Positions 27,352-36,080 of a stretch of DNA of 64,000 nt are shown piece by piece. Position 1 is the first letter of the stretch. The number at the start of each line of letters is the position of its first letter. Under the pieces are notes generated by a model. It searched no databases and was not told where the DNA came from. It saw only the letters and a list, made by a program, of their open reading frames with translations. This DNA comes from Dongia_B soli (GTDB taxonomy: Bacteria > Pseudomonadota > Alphaproteobacteria > Dongiales > Dongiaceae). Location: NCBI RefSeq assembly GCF_034044715.1, contig NZ_JAXCLW010000001.1:930001-994000 (forward strand), given 5' to 3'. Both the position numbers and the translations under genes were made by a program.

Positions 27352-27482
27352 AGATTGCGGATTTCTCTCGATCATGAATTCATCGTGACGGCACCACGAC
27401 CGTTCCGGTTCGCTCTCACTCCCCTTCTCGATTGTGCTAATCAACTGCACACGGGTTTCACTACGCATTGAAAGGATATCGT

Positions 27483-28523
27483 ATGGAGTACCGGCGTCTT
27501 GGGCGCAGCGATCTGCGCGTCAGCGTCATTTGCCTCGGCACCATGACCTTCGGAGAACAGAACAGCGAAGCCGATGGCCATCAGCAGATGGATTATGCGC
27601 TCGATCACGGCGTGAACTTTTTCGATACGGCGGAGATGTATGCGGTGCCGCCGCGGCGCGAAACCTATGGCCGTACCGAAGAGATCATCGGCACCTGGTT
27701 CAAATCGCGCGGCAAGCGTGACAAGGTCGTTCTCGCCAGCAAGATCGTCGGGCCGGATGAGCGTTTTCCCTATGTGCGCGACGGCAACCTGCGCTTCGAT
27801 CGCAAGAACATTCAAGCGGCCGTGGATGCCAGCCTGAAGCGTCTGCAGACCGATTACATCGACCTCTATCAGCTGCATTGGCCAGAGCGCGAGGTGAATG
27901 TCTTCGGGCAACTGCTGTACAAGCACAACGAGAACCAGGACTGGACGCCGTTCGAAGAAACGCTGGATGCGCTGCAGGAAGTGGTGAAGGCCGGCAAGGT
28001 GCGTCAGGTCGGTCTCAGCAATGAAACCGCCTGGGGCGCCATGTCCTGGCTGAAGCTGGCCGAACAGGGCAAGGGCCCGCGCATGGCCAGCATCCAGAAT
28101 GCCTATAGCCTGCTCAATCGCGCTTTCGAGGTCGGCGTCGCCGAAGTTGCCATCCGCGAGGATTGTGGCCTGCTCGCTTTCTCGCCGCTCGGCATGGGCG
28201 TCCTCTCCGGCAAGTATCTCGATGGTGCCGAGCCGGCCGGGGCGCGGCTGACGCTCTATGGCTTCTTCAAGCGCTATCGCAGCGCGCGTGGCGAAGCGGC
28301 GACCAAGGCCTATGTCAATCTTGCCCGTCGCCACGGTCTCGATCCCGCGCAAATGGCCCTCGCCTTCATCAACAGCCGCCGCTTCGTCACTGCCAATATC
28401 ATTGGCGCGACCACGATGGAGCAGTTGAAGAGCAATATCGCCAGTGCCGATCTCAAGCTGTCGGACGACGTGCTGACGGAGATCGACGCGCTGCATCACG
28501 AGCACACAATCCCCTGCCCGTGA
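27483..28523 (+). CDS. tas: NADP(H)-dependent aldo-keto reductase (Tas family)
   Basis: A 346-residue TIM-barrel oxidoreductase of the AKR superfamily, closest in pattern to Tas. The catalytic tetrad is visible as Asp and Tyr in FFDTAEMYAVPPRRETYG, Lys in VVLASKIVG, and His in DLYQLHWPERE. The C-terminal NADP-binding loop is SPLGMGVLSGKYLDG with the later IIGATTMEQLKSNI. The chosen ATG at 27483 follows GAAAGGA; five upstream codons in frame have no site. The substrate is unknown. It follows tesA by 131 bases and may have its own promoter. Confidence 0.93.
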   Translation: MEYRRLGRSDLRVSVICLGTMTFGEQNSEADGHQQMDYALDHGVNFFDTAEMYAVPPRRETYGRTEEIIGTWFKSRGKRDKVVLASKIVGPDERFPYVRDGNLRFDRKNIQAAVDASLKRLQTDYIDLYQLHWPEREVNVFGQLLYKHNENQDWTPFEETLDALQEVVKAGKVRQVGLSNETAWGAMSWLKLAEQGKGPRMASIQNAYSLLNRAFEVGVAEVAIREDCGLLAFSPLGMGVLSGKYLDGAEPAGARLTLYGFFKRYRSARGEAATKAYVNLARRHGLDPAQMALAFINSRRFVTANIIGATTMEQLKSNIASADLKLSDDVLTEIDALHHEHTIPCP

Positions 28524-28562
28524 TCGGCTTGCTGATCGAGCATCGGATTTGCCATCTATCGG

Positions 28563-28587
28563 CGGGGCGGGCTTGACTACCGCCCCG
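28563..28587 (+). terminator. Hairpin after the aldo-keto reductase gene
   Basis: CGGGGCGG and CCGCCCCG form an 8-bp GC stem around a 9-base loop, 40 bases past the stop codon. No T-run follows, so termination efficiency is uncertain. Confidence 0.45.
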
Positions 28588-28737
28588 GCCACCTCACATC
28601 TTAAGAAGCATTAACCGTCCTCTTGCTGACAGCGCGAAAATGACAGTTCGCGGATTTCTGGCCAGCATGGCGGACGGCTGCTATCATTGAGTCGGCCGCA
28701 ATCTCGAGTCGCGGCAATCGGATCACGCGAGGGCAAG

Positions 28738-29292
28738 ATGCGTCTGTTCGTCGCCCTAACTCTGCCGGAGAATGTCCGCTGGCAGTTGCGGTTGCTTTGC
28801 GGCGGCCTGCCGGGCGCCAAATGGGTGCCGCCGGAAAATTTCCACATCACCCTCCGATTCCTTGGCGATCTCGATGGTCGCGATCTCGACTATGTCGACG
28901 CCGCCTTGGCTGGCATCCGGGTACCCTCTTTCTCGATCCGCCTCAATGGCGTCGGCCATTTCGGCAATGCTTCACGCATCCGGGCAATCTGGGCCGGCGT
29001 GGAAAAAGAGCCGGCGCTGCAGCATCTGCATGACAAGGTGGAATCTGCGGTGGTGCGGGCGGGGATCGAACCGGACGGGCAGAAATATACGCCCCATGTC
29101 ACCTTGAGCTACCCCAAGGACCCCCCGATCAGCAAGGTGCAGCAATTCCTCGCCTCGCATAGCCTGTTCCGCACCGAGCGTTTCGAAGTGACACATTTCA
29201 CGCTCTTCTCCAGCTTCATCGGCGGTGAGCATGCGATTTATTCGGCGGAACGTTCTTATGCCTTGTCGATGCCGATGGCGGCGGTGCGCTGA
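28738..29292 (+). CDS. thpR: RNA 2',3'-cyclic phosphodiesterase
   Basis: A 184-residue two-histidine (2H) phosphoesterase of the ThpR/LigT family, which opens 2',3'-cyclic phosphates on RNA ends. Both H-x-T-x motifs are present: FHITLRF at about residue 38 and PHVTLSYPK at about residue 119. The N-terminal MRLFVALTLPENV is characteristic. The ATG at 28738 is preceded by CGAGGGC. It stands alone on the plus strand. Confidence 0.94.
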   Translation: MRLFVALTLPENVRWQLRLLCGGLPGAKWVPPENFHITLRFLGDLDGRDLDYVDAALAGIRVPSFSIRLNGVGHFGNASRIRAIWAGVEKEPALQHLHDKVESAVVRAGIEPDGQKYTPHVTLSYPKDPPISKVQQFLASHSLFRTERFEVTHFTLFSSFIGGEHAIYSAERSYALSMPMAAVR

Positions 29293-29878
29293 CTTGCGGG
29301 TGTGACACCGTCAGTGCAGGAGTGCCGGAACCTCGCGCGGCGACACGCGCTGCGCGGCGCGCTGTGCCAGGCTCGTTCCATGAGCTGCTTTTTCAGCGCT
29401 GTGACCCAGTTGCGCATGTCCCCAGAGGAGGAGCTGCGCAGCGAAAGGCAGTTGATGGAATTGCGGATCGCCGTCGCAGCCTTCGCAAGATCGTCGTGAT
29501 GATTGTCGTCGGTGCAGTGACTCGTTTGAGATCCAGTCGGATTGCGGGTTACCGTATCGTGCCGGGCGGTGGGGTTTGAAGGGGCCGGGCGACGGCTGGG
29601 GGAAATTCGCCGCGAGGTGATGATCGACTTCGGCGTGGGCCGAACACGCCGACCGCGATGTCGTGACCATCACCTCGCGAGCAAGACGGACCCTAACAGC
29701 CTTCAGGAGATATTGCAACTCATTCTCATTTGCAGAAGCAAAAATTTTCCCGACTGGTGCGCATGCATCCCGTGGAAGACTCGGCTATGCTTTTGGTCCG
29801 GCCTCCGGAGATGCCGATGCGCTTGGAGGCTTGGCCGGTACTTGGCGTGATAAGGATCAATCGGTTCAGGAGGGTTTC
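29293..29878. other. Intergenic stretch of 586 bases with a long nested palindrome
   Basis: No convincing gene is seen on either strand. Open frames exist both ways, but none has a recognisable family motif together with a ribosome-binding site. The right half holds a large nested inverted repeat at 29611-29679, listed separately. Confidence 0.6.
29611..29679. repeat. Nested 69-bp inverted repeat
   Basis: The outer arms CGCGAGGTGATG (29611-29622) and CATCACCTCGCG (29668-29679) are perfect 12-bp complements. Inside them TCGGCGTG (29630-29637) and CACGCCGA (29645-29652) form a second perfect 8-bp stem with a 7-base loop. The bases between the two stems are partly complementary. The whole could form one long RNA hairpin or a cruciform, 200 bases upstream of phhB. 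Confidence 0.75.
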
Positions 29879-30181
29879 ATGGTGGCGAAACTGACAGCGG
29901 CGGAACGCTCGGCTGCGCTTGCTTCCCTGCCTGGATGGGAGGCCGTGGATGGTCGCGATGCCATTCGGCGTAAAGTCAAATTCGCGGATTTCAACGCCGC
30001 CTGGGGCTTCATGACGCGGGTCGCCCTCCTCGCCGACAAGCAGGACCACCATCCGGAATGGAGCAATGTCTATAACCGCGTTGAAATCTTGCTAACCACG
30101 CATGATTGCGATGGCTTGAGCCAGCGCGATGTAAAGCTGGCCCAGGCGATCGATCGCATCCTGACGGAAAGCGGCAACTGA
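29879..30181 (+). CDS. phhB: Pterin-4-alpha-carbinolamine dehydratase
   Basis: A 100-residue PhhB/DCoH protein that dehydrates 4a-hydroxytetrahydropterin, regenerating the cofactor after aromatic hydroxylation. The active-site histidine cluster is DKQDHHPEWSNVYNRVEI, followed by LTTHDCDGLSQRDVKLA. Length and both motifs match the family. The ATG at 29879 has CAGGAGGG at 6 bases, a strong site; longer upstream frames are noise. No phenylalanine hydroxylase gene is in the window. Confidence 0.94.
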   Translation: MVAKLTAAERSAALASLPGWEAVDGRDAIRRKVKFADFNAAWGFMTRVALLADKQDHHPEWSNVYNRVEILLTTHDCDGLSQRDVKLAQAIDRILTESGN

Positions 30182-30826
30182 TTACATCGTTAGCGCGGGC
30201 TCGCTTTGCTTATGCGATCTCGTGTCACGATGCCGGCGACAATGCCGATCTCGATCTCGACCTGTTCATCGGCCACCTTGATGGTACGCCGGCTTCCTCA
30301 GGACCGGCGTCAAATTGGCGCCCTGGGCCCGGTCCCACGTCCGGCACGCCCATGTCCCCGGACCTGCACTTCGCCGGGAAAATCCCCCCATTTCGCCGGA
30401 AGGAAGCCCAGCTGCCGGTGCCAGGTGGTTTTGTCCTTGGCAAGCCGGCTTAGGCCATTGCATAAAAGACCATGCCGTTGCATAAAAAGTCGAATGTCGC
30501 CAAGAAAGCGGCTTAACCGAGAAGATCCGAAGGATCCCGGTCGGAGGGTAGCCTGATCGCCAAAACTCAACCAGGAAGCGGCCAGGCGGGAGGAAGTTAA
30601 GGTTGAATGGTCGGGGCTCCCGATTTGCCGCAATCAACCGCCGATTGCATCCCCCAACTGCATGCTGTACATGCAGCTTTCTTCTCTATTGTTCATTTTC
30701 TGGGTTCTACCGGATCGGGCGACGCTGCCTCGCAAGAGTGCTGGCGCCGGTCGGCGAGCCGGCCGTGAAGCGATCGGCGCCGCAGCTCGCAACGACCTAA
30801 AGATCGCATATCGCAAGGAGGCGTAA
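30182..30826. other. Long leader region upstream of the amino-acid binding protein gene
   Basis: These 645 bases hold no gene I can support. They carry a pair of direct repeats TTGCATAAAA at 30458-30467 and 30478-30487, 20 bases apart, and a palindrome at 30658-30676. Both are plausible regulatory elements for the transporter genes that follow. Confidence 0.55.
30658..30676. promoter_or_regulatory. Palindrome upstream of the amino-acid transporter genes
   Basis: CTGCATG-CTGTA-CATGCAG is a perfect 7-bp inverted repeat with a 5-base centre, 150 bases upstream of the binding-protein GTG. It could be an operator. No regulator gene is adjacent, so the binding protein cannot be named. Confidence 0.45.
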
Positions 30827-31612
30827 GTGAAGAAGTTTACCATTCTGATGTCAGTAGCCGTCTTGGCGCTCAGCAGCGGCGCTGCCAGTGCCGCCGAAAA
30901 GATCAGGATCGCGACCGAAGGCGCCTATGCGCCGTTCAATTTCGTTGCTGATGACGGCAGCCTGCAAGGCTTCGACGTCGATATCGCCAAGGCGCTCTGC
31001 GAGAAGATGAAGGCGGATTGCGAGATCGTGAAGCAGGAATGGGACGGCATGATCCCCGGCCTGCTGGCGAAGAAGTTCGACGCCATTGCCGCATCGATGT
31101 CGATCACGGCCGAGCGCAAGCAGAAGATCGATTTTTCGAAGAAATACTACAACACCCCCGCCGTGATCGTCGCCCGCAAGGATGCCAAGATCGCCGTGGA
31201 TGCCAATGGCAATCCGACCGATAAGGGCATGAAGGGCCTGAAGATCGGTGTGCAGCGCTCGACCATCCACGAGAACTATGCCCGGGCGCATTTCAAGGAC
31301 GCCGAAATCGTTGTCTATGATTCCGCCGACAACGCCAATCTCGATCTGGTCAATGGCCGTATCGATGCCCGCATGGACGATATCCTCGCACTGCAAGAAG
31401 GCGTCCTGAAGACCGAAGGCGGCGATGATTTCAAGATCTTCGGCAAGGGCTTCGTCGGCGGCGAACTGGGCGAAGGCGTCGGTATCGGCGTGCGTAAGGA
31501 AGACACCAAGCTGCGCGATGCGTTCAGCAAGGCGATCCAGGAAATCCGCGCCGACGGGACCTATAAAAAGATCAACGACAAATATTTCAGCTTCGACGCT
31601 TACGGCGACTAA
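30827..31612 (+). CDS. Periplasmic amino-acid-binding protein (SBP family 3, HisJ/ArgT-like)
   Basis: A 261-residue family 3 solute-binding protein with a Sec signal peptide (MKKFTILMSVAVLALSSGAASA). The family pattern is seen in IRIATEGAYAPFNFVADDGSLQGFDVDIAKALC, followed by WDGMIPGLLAKKFDAIAASMSIT and the ligand-binding RKD segment. This pattern fits the lysine/arginine/ornithine/histidine group; the exact ligand is inferred. GTG is the start, with AAGGAGGCGTAA upstream. A strong terminator follows at 31627-31668, before the permease genes. Confidence 0.93.
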   Translation: MKKFTILMSVAVLALSSGAASAAEKIRIATEGAYAPFNFVADDGSLQGFDVDIAKALCEKMKADCEIVKQEWDGMIPGLLAKKFDAIAASMSITAERKQKIDFSKKYYNTPAVIVARKDAKIAVDANGNPTDKGMKGLKIGVQRSTIHENYARAHFKDAEIVVYDSADNANLDLVNGRIDARMDDILALQEGVLKTEGGDDFKIFGKGFVGGELGEGVGIGVRKEDTKLRDAFSKAIQEIRADGTYKKINDKYFSFDAYGD

Positions 31613-31626
31613 GGTCGACGCAAGGA

Positions 31627-31668
31627 CTGGCCGCCGGTTTCTGGGACGACCGGCGGCCAGTGTTTTTT
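31627..31668 (+). terminator. Intrinsic terminator between binding-protein and permease genes
   Basis: CTGGCCGCCGG (31627-31637) and CCGGCGGCCAG (31650-31660) make a perfect 11-bp stem, followed by TGTTTTTT. Standing 14 bases after the binding-protein stop and about 155 bases before the first permease, it probably lets the binding protein be made in excess over the permeases, by partial read-through or by separate promoters. Confidence 0.9.
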
Positions 31669-31822
31669 CCGGCCTGTTCTTTTAAGATGCTTGGTGCCGT
31701 CTTTTCCGTGACGGCAGGTTTTCGGATATAGTCGCATCATACCAACGCTGCCCAGCGGGCGGCGGATGCCGGCATAGCGGTTTTCCGCCCAAGAATTAAA
31801 GTACCAGGATTAGGGTGACGGC

Positions 31823-32515
31823 ATGTTTGACTTGAAAGGTTATGGCCATCTTCTGTTCGAAGGCGCCCTGGTCACCATCGAAGTGGCGATCTGCGCCATG
31901 ATCGTGGCGATCGCGCTCGGTTTGATCGGCGCCGCTGGCAAGCTTTCCAAGAACCCTGTCGCTCATTTCTTCGCCAATACCTACACGATCGTCATCCGCG
32001 GCGTGCCGGAACTGGTCTTGCTGCTGCTGATCTATTTCGGCGGCACGGTGCTGCTGCAAACCGTTGCCGGCCAGCTTTTCGGCCGCGAGGAGCCGATCGA
32101 CATCAATAACTTCGTTGCCGGCGTGCTGGTGATCGGTTTCGTTTACGGCGCCTTCGCCACCGAGGTGTTTCGGGGCGCCTTCCAATCCATTCCCAAGGGA
32201 CAGATCGAAGCGGCCATGGCCTGCGGCATGAGCAAGGGCCAGGTTTTCTGGCGCATCAAGCTGCCGCAGGTCTGGCGTTTCGCCATTCCCGGCCTTGGCA
32301 ATGTCTGGCTGGTGCTGCTGAAGGCGACGGCAATCATTTCGGTGATCGGCCTGCCCGAATTGACGCGCCAGTCCACCATCGTCATGAACCCCACGCGCAA
32401 GCCGTTCACGGTGTTCCTGATCGCCGCGGCTCTTTATTTGATCATGACGGCGGTATCCGATGTGTTCCGGCACCGCTTTGAGCGCCGCGCCGCGCTCGGC
32501 ATCCGCCGAATCTGA
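31823..32515 (+). CDS. Amino-acid ABC transporter permease (HisQ-like)
   Basis: A 230-residue inner-membrane permease of the HisMQ family. Hydrophobic helices include GALVTIEVAICAMIVAIALGLI and NNFVAGVLVIGFVYGAFATEVF. The cytoplasmic EAA loop that docks the ATPase is GQIEAAMACGMSKGQVFWRI followed by KLPQ. The start ATG is preceded by GGATTAGGGTG. It is followed after 13 bases by the second permease gene; the binding-protein gene lies upstream beyond a terminator. Confidence 0.92.
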   Translation: MFDLKGYGHLLFEGALVTIEVAICAMIVAIALGLIGAAGKLSKNPVAHFFANTYTIVIRGVPELVLLLLIYFGGTVLLQTVAGQLFGREEPIDINNFVAGVLVIGFVYGAFATEVFRGAFQSIPKGQIEAAMACGMSKGQVFWRIKLPQVWRFAIPGLGNVWLVLLKATAIISVIGLPELTRQSTIVMNPTRKPFTVFLIAAALYLIMTAVSDVFRHRFERRAALGIRRI

Positions 32516-32528
32516 GAGGGGCAAGGCA

Positions 32529-33263
32529 ATGAGCTTCGATTTTCCGCTGATCTGGAACAGCCTGCCCGATCTCCTTGGCCGCGGCCTTGTCCTGACGATT
32601 CAACTGACCTTGCTGTCGGTGCTGGCGGGGCTATGCCTTGCCGTGCCGCTGGGCATCCTGCGGGCTTCGCACAATCCGTGGATCTCCAAGTCGATCTATA
32701 TCTACACTTATGTCTTTCGCGGCACGCCGCTGCTGATCCAGCTCTTCCTGATCTATTACGGCCTCGGCCAGTTCCACTGGATCAAAAGCACCTTCCTGTG
32801 GGATTTCCTGCGCGAAGGCTTCTGGTGCTGCTTGATCGCCTTCACCCTGAACACTGCCGCCTATACGACGGAAATTCTGCGCGGGGCGATCCAGAACGTA
32901 TCCCATGGCGAGGTCGAGGCGGCCCGTGCCATCGGCATGCCACGCTTCACCGTGCTGCGGCGGATCATTCTGCCGCAAGCCTTCCGCATCATGCTCCCGG
33001 CCTATTCCAACGAGGTGGTGCTGATGCTGCAGGCGACGTCGATCGCCAGCCTGGTGACCTTGCTGGAGCTGACGGGGGTCGCCCGGGTCATCATCGCCCG
33101 GACCTTTGCGCCCTATGAGCTCTTTATCACCATTGCGCTGATCTATCTCGCCCTCACCTACGGCATCATCTGGCTGTTCAAGAAATGGGAACAGCACCTG
33201 ATGCGCCATCTCGGAGAGCGGCCGGCCGATGCACCTGCGGAAGGCGCCCTGGTGACCCGCTAG
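32529..33263 (+). CDS. Amino-acid ABC transporter permease (HisM-like)
   Basis: The second permease, 244 residues, with the same architecture as its neighbour: about five helices and an EAA loop GEVEAARAIGMPRFTVLRRI followed by ILPQ. The RGTPLLIQLFLIYYG motif is typical of polar amino acid permeases. The ATG at 32529 has GAGAGGGGCAAGG upstream. No ATPase gene follows; the next gene is a minus-strand acetyltransferase. The orphan ATPase at 18989-19759 is the probable partner. Confidence 0.92.
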   Translation: MSFDFPLIWNSLPDLLGRGLVLTIQLTLLSVLAGLCLAVPLGILRASHNPWISKSIYIYTYVFRGTPLLIQLFLIYYGLGQFHWIKSTFLWDFLREGFWCCLIAFTLNTAAYTTEILRGAIQNVSHGEVEAARAIGMPRFTVLRRIILPQAFRIMLPAYSNEVVLMLQATSIASLVTLLELTGVARVIIARTFAPYELFITIALIYLALTYGIIWLFKKWEQHLMRHLGERPADAPAEGALVTR

Positions 33264-33272
33264 GCTTGGCCG

Positions 33273-33986
33273 TCAATCGACCGGCATGAAGGCGTCAAGC
33301 GGCCGCCGCTGATCGCCCGTCGGGGTGAAATTCTCCGGCGCCAGCCAACTCTCGAAAGCAACCTTGCGGGCGGGCCATTCCCGGTCGGTGATCGCATACC
33401 AGGCGGTATCGCGGTTACGGCCCTTATAGATCGTCGCCTGGCGAAAGATGCCCTCGAAGCGAAAGCCGAGGCGCTTCGCCGCAGCGCACGAGGGCGCGTT
33501 AAGGGCGTCGCATTTCCATTCATAGCGGCGATAACCCAATTCATCGAACACCCGGCGCATCATCAGATACATGGCCTCGGTGCCTGCCGCCCGGCGCTGC
33601 AAGGCCGGGCTATAGTTAATATGACCGACCTCGATCACCCCCACCGCCGGCTCGATCCGCAGGTAACTGGCGATGCCCACGGCCTTTTCGCTCGCCAGAT
33701 CGATGATGGCATGAAACAGCGGATCATCTCCTTCACAGCTCTTCAACATCCAGGCCCGATAATCGGTAAGGTTGTTGAAGGGTCCATAGGGCAGATAGGT
33801 CCAATTCCGGCCCTCGCGATCAAGTAGGTTCGCGCCGTGCAGATCGGCAGCGTGGTGATCCGCCGCAAGCGGTTCGACGCGGCAAAAGCGGCCGGTCAGG
33901 GCGGTGCGCGGCGGCCGCGGCCTGGCGGTCCAATCCGGTACCGGGAATCCGATCTGCTGCCCGAGGTGATTGACATGGTTGCCCAT
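33273..33986 (-). CDS. GNAT family N-acetyltransferase (RimJ/RimL type)
   Basis: A 237-residue GNAT acetyltransferase. The family is shown by GRFCRVEPLAADHHAADLH at the start, AVGIASYLRIEPAVGVIEVGHINYSPALQRR (motif A strands) and the C-terminal NAPSCAAAKRLGFRFEGIFRQ, which is the classic RimJ/L-type motif. Proteins of this length with WTYLPYGPF act on small molecules or protein N termini; the substrate is unknown. The ATG at 33986 follows GGAGCGCAAA. It converges on the HisM-like permease gene, 9 bases away. Confidence 0.9.
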   Translation of the reverse strand: MGNHVNHLGQQIGFPVPDWTARPRPPRTALTGRFCRVEPLAADHHAADLHGANLLDREGRNWTYLPYGPFNNLTDYRAWMLKSCEGDDPLFHAIIDLASEKAVGIASYLRIEPAVGVIEVGHINYSPALQRRAAGTEAMYLMMRRVFDELGYRRYEWKCDALNAPSCAAAKRLGFRFEGIFRQATIYKGRNRDTAWYAITDREWPARKVAFESWLAPENFTPTGDQRRPLDAFMPVD

Positions 33987-34145
33987 TTTGCGCTCCGATT
34001 TGCTGGCCGGACGAAAAGACCCCCGGAAGACCCGAACAGGGGATGATTCCAAACTGATTATGCCACCGATCTATCGACGCCGCGTCAAGCCGGCCAGAGC
34101 CGGAACGCGGGCATATCGTAGGTCCGCTCGGACGATGCGACCACA

Positions 34146-34190
34146 TCGCCCGGTCCTGCATCGCCCGGTCCTGCATCCATCCGTTCTGCG
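34146..34190. repeat. 15-bp tandem repeat
   Basis: TCGCCCGGTCCTGCA occurs twice without interruption (34146-34160, 34161-34175), followed by a decayed third copy, TCCATCCGTTCTGCG. It lies in the 293-base gap between the divergent acetyltransferase and histidine kinase genes. Confidence 0.85.
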
Positions 34191-34279
34191 TCGGCCGATC
34201 ACCTGGCACCGTTTCGAGAACGCCATGCGGCCGGCAACCGCGTGTCGATTTGGCGGGCGGGCAATATAGGAGCGTTGGC

Positions 34280-36067
34280 ATGGAGCATACTGCCGATGAC
34301 GCAACGACCTTAATTCGTCGTTTGAGCGATCAGCTCTCCGGCGCTCATAAGCAGGTCTATCTGGACCGATTGGCGCAGACATTGGCGCCGCTCATTCCCG
34401 CCGATTACTTGATGATCGGGCGCCTCAGCCATGCATCGCAGCACAATTCACAGCCCGGTAGCCCGACCGAGCGTCTGGTAACCATCGTCGCCCTCGCTGG
34501 CATGGAAAACCTGCCGGCGGAGATGGTTTACGCACTGAGCGGGTCGCCCTGCGCCAATACCGTCGAAGGCGGCGCCTGCTTCATTCCCGACGATGTGCAG
34601 CGGCTCTTTCCGGACGATCGCATGCTGGCCGAAATGGGGATCCGGGGCTATGCCGGCGTCATATTGCGGGATCAAAGCGAGCAGCCAATCGGCCTGATGG
34701 TCGCCTTGCGCCGCCGGCCTTTCGATCCGGAGCATAATGCGCTTGGCCTGCTCGAGCTTTTTGCCGACCGCGCGGCGATCGAATTGCAGCGCATCTCGGA
34801 ATCCGCCGAACGGCAGAAACGCCGGCAGCGCGAAGAGCGCCTGAATGCCGCCCTTATCGAGATTCTCAAGGACGGCCAGCCGGCGGGGATGCCGCTATCC
34901 GAAGCGCTCAGCCGCATCTGCGAAGGTGCTGCCAAAGGCCTGCAAGTGGAACGCTGCAGCGTCTGGGTGCCGGACGAGGATCACCGCCATATCATCTGCA
35001 TCGCCCGCTGTTGCACGTTTAGCCAGGAGCCGCTGGAAGCGATGAAGCTAGCCGATATGCCGCTTTACCGCGCGGCTTTGGAAAGGGAACGTGTACTCGT
35101 CGTCGACGATGTCGTCGGCGACGCGCGCGTCGGCGAATTCAGCGGCAGCTATTATCGCGGTACCGATATCGGCGCCCTCATCGCGGTTGCCATCGCCGCC
35201 TATGGCCACGATTACGGGACCTTCTGCATCGAACGCAATGCAGCCGACCGCAGCTGGCAACCGGAAGAGATCAATTTCTGCATCGCCATCGCGTCGCTGA
35301 TGTCGGTGCTGTTCGAATCCGAGTACCGGCATCAGGCGCAGCAGGAGGCCGAGGCGTCGAGCCGCGCCAAGATGGAGTTCCTGGCCAATATGAGCCATGA
35401 GCTGCGTACCCCGCTCAATGCAATTATCGGCTTTTCCGACCTGCTGCGGCAGCGTTCGCCGGGCCATGGCACCAGCAATGACACGGCACACGAATACCTA
35501 TCGATCATTCACGATGCCGGCCGGGCTTTGCTCGACCTCATCAACAGCGTGCTCGAACACGCGGCCCTCGCCGCGAATGCCAGCGGTATCAGCAACGATA
35601 TCGTCAATGCAGCCGAGCTTTGTCATGAAGTCGCGAATATCTGCCGCCGAGATCTGGAACAGCGCCGGCATCGGCTGGTCTGCACTGTTTCGCCCGATCT
35701 GCAGTTTCGCGGCGACCGCATCAAGTTGCGCTCTTTGCTGACCAATCTTCTTAGCAATGCGATCAAATACACGCCGAATGAAGGACGTATCGAAATCAAT
35801 TGCGGCGTTGCCGGCCAGCAGCCGATGCTCAAGGTGACAGATAGCGGCATTGGCATGGAACCCGCGCAAGCGGTCCTCGCCCTCGAACCGTTTCACCAGA
35901 TCGAGAATATCTATACCAAGAAGGTTGGCGGCACCGGTCTCGGCCTCGCGATCGTGCAGCGCATCGTCGATCTGCATGGCGGCCGTCTTGATATCGAGAC
36001 GGCACCGGGCAAAGGTCTCATCGCCACGGTAACCCTGCCGGAGGACCGGCTGGTGAAGATGGCCTGA
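34280..36067 (+). CDS. GAF-GAF sensor histidine kinase
   Basis: A 595-residue soluble histidine kinase with no membrane helix. Two GAF domains come first (about residues 15-175 and 187-347). The HisKA dimerisation helix has the phosphoacceptor His in FLANMSHELRTPLNAIIGF (about residue 373). The ATPase domain has N box NLLSNAIKYTPNEG, G1 DSGIGM and G2 GGTGLGLAI. The ATG at 34280 follows AGGAGCG. No response regulator is nearby, so it is an orphan; the signals bound by the GAF domains are unknown. Confidence 0.93.
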   Translation: MEHTADDATTLIRRLSDQLSGAHKQVYLDRLAQTLAPLIPADYLMIGRLSHASQHNSQPGSPTERLVTIVALAGMENLPAEMVYALSGSPCANTVEGGACFIPDDVQRLFPDDRMLAEMGIRGYAGVILRDQSEQPIGLMVALRRRPFDPEHNALGLLELFADRAAIELQRISESAERQKRRQREERLNAALIEILKDGQPAGMPLSEALSRICEGAAKGLQVERCSVWVPDEDHRHIICIARCCTFSQEPLEAMKLADMPLYRAALERERVLVVDDVVGDARVGEFSGSYYRGTDIGALIAVAIAAYGHDYGTFCIERNAADRSWQPEEINFCIAIASLMSVLFESEYRHQAQQEAEASSRAKMEFLANMSHELRTPLNAIIGFSDLLRQRSPGHGTSNDTAHEYLSIIHDAGRALLDLINSVLEHAALAANASGISNDIVNAAELCHEVANICRRDLEQRRHRLVCTVSPDLQFRGDRIKLRSLLTNLLSNAIKYTPNEGRIEINCGVAGQQPMLKVTDSGIGMEPAQAVLALEPFHQIENIYTKKVGGTGLGLAIVQRIVDLHGGRLDIETAPGKGLIATVTLPEDRLVKMA

Positions 36068-36080
36068 TTCGGCGATCAGA

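Noticed and set aside
29311..29718. A 135-codon minus-strand frame
   Set aside because: No family motif, no ribosome-binding site, and it crosses the nested inverted repeat; kept only as intergenic.
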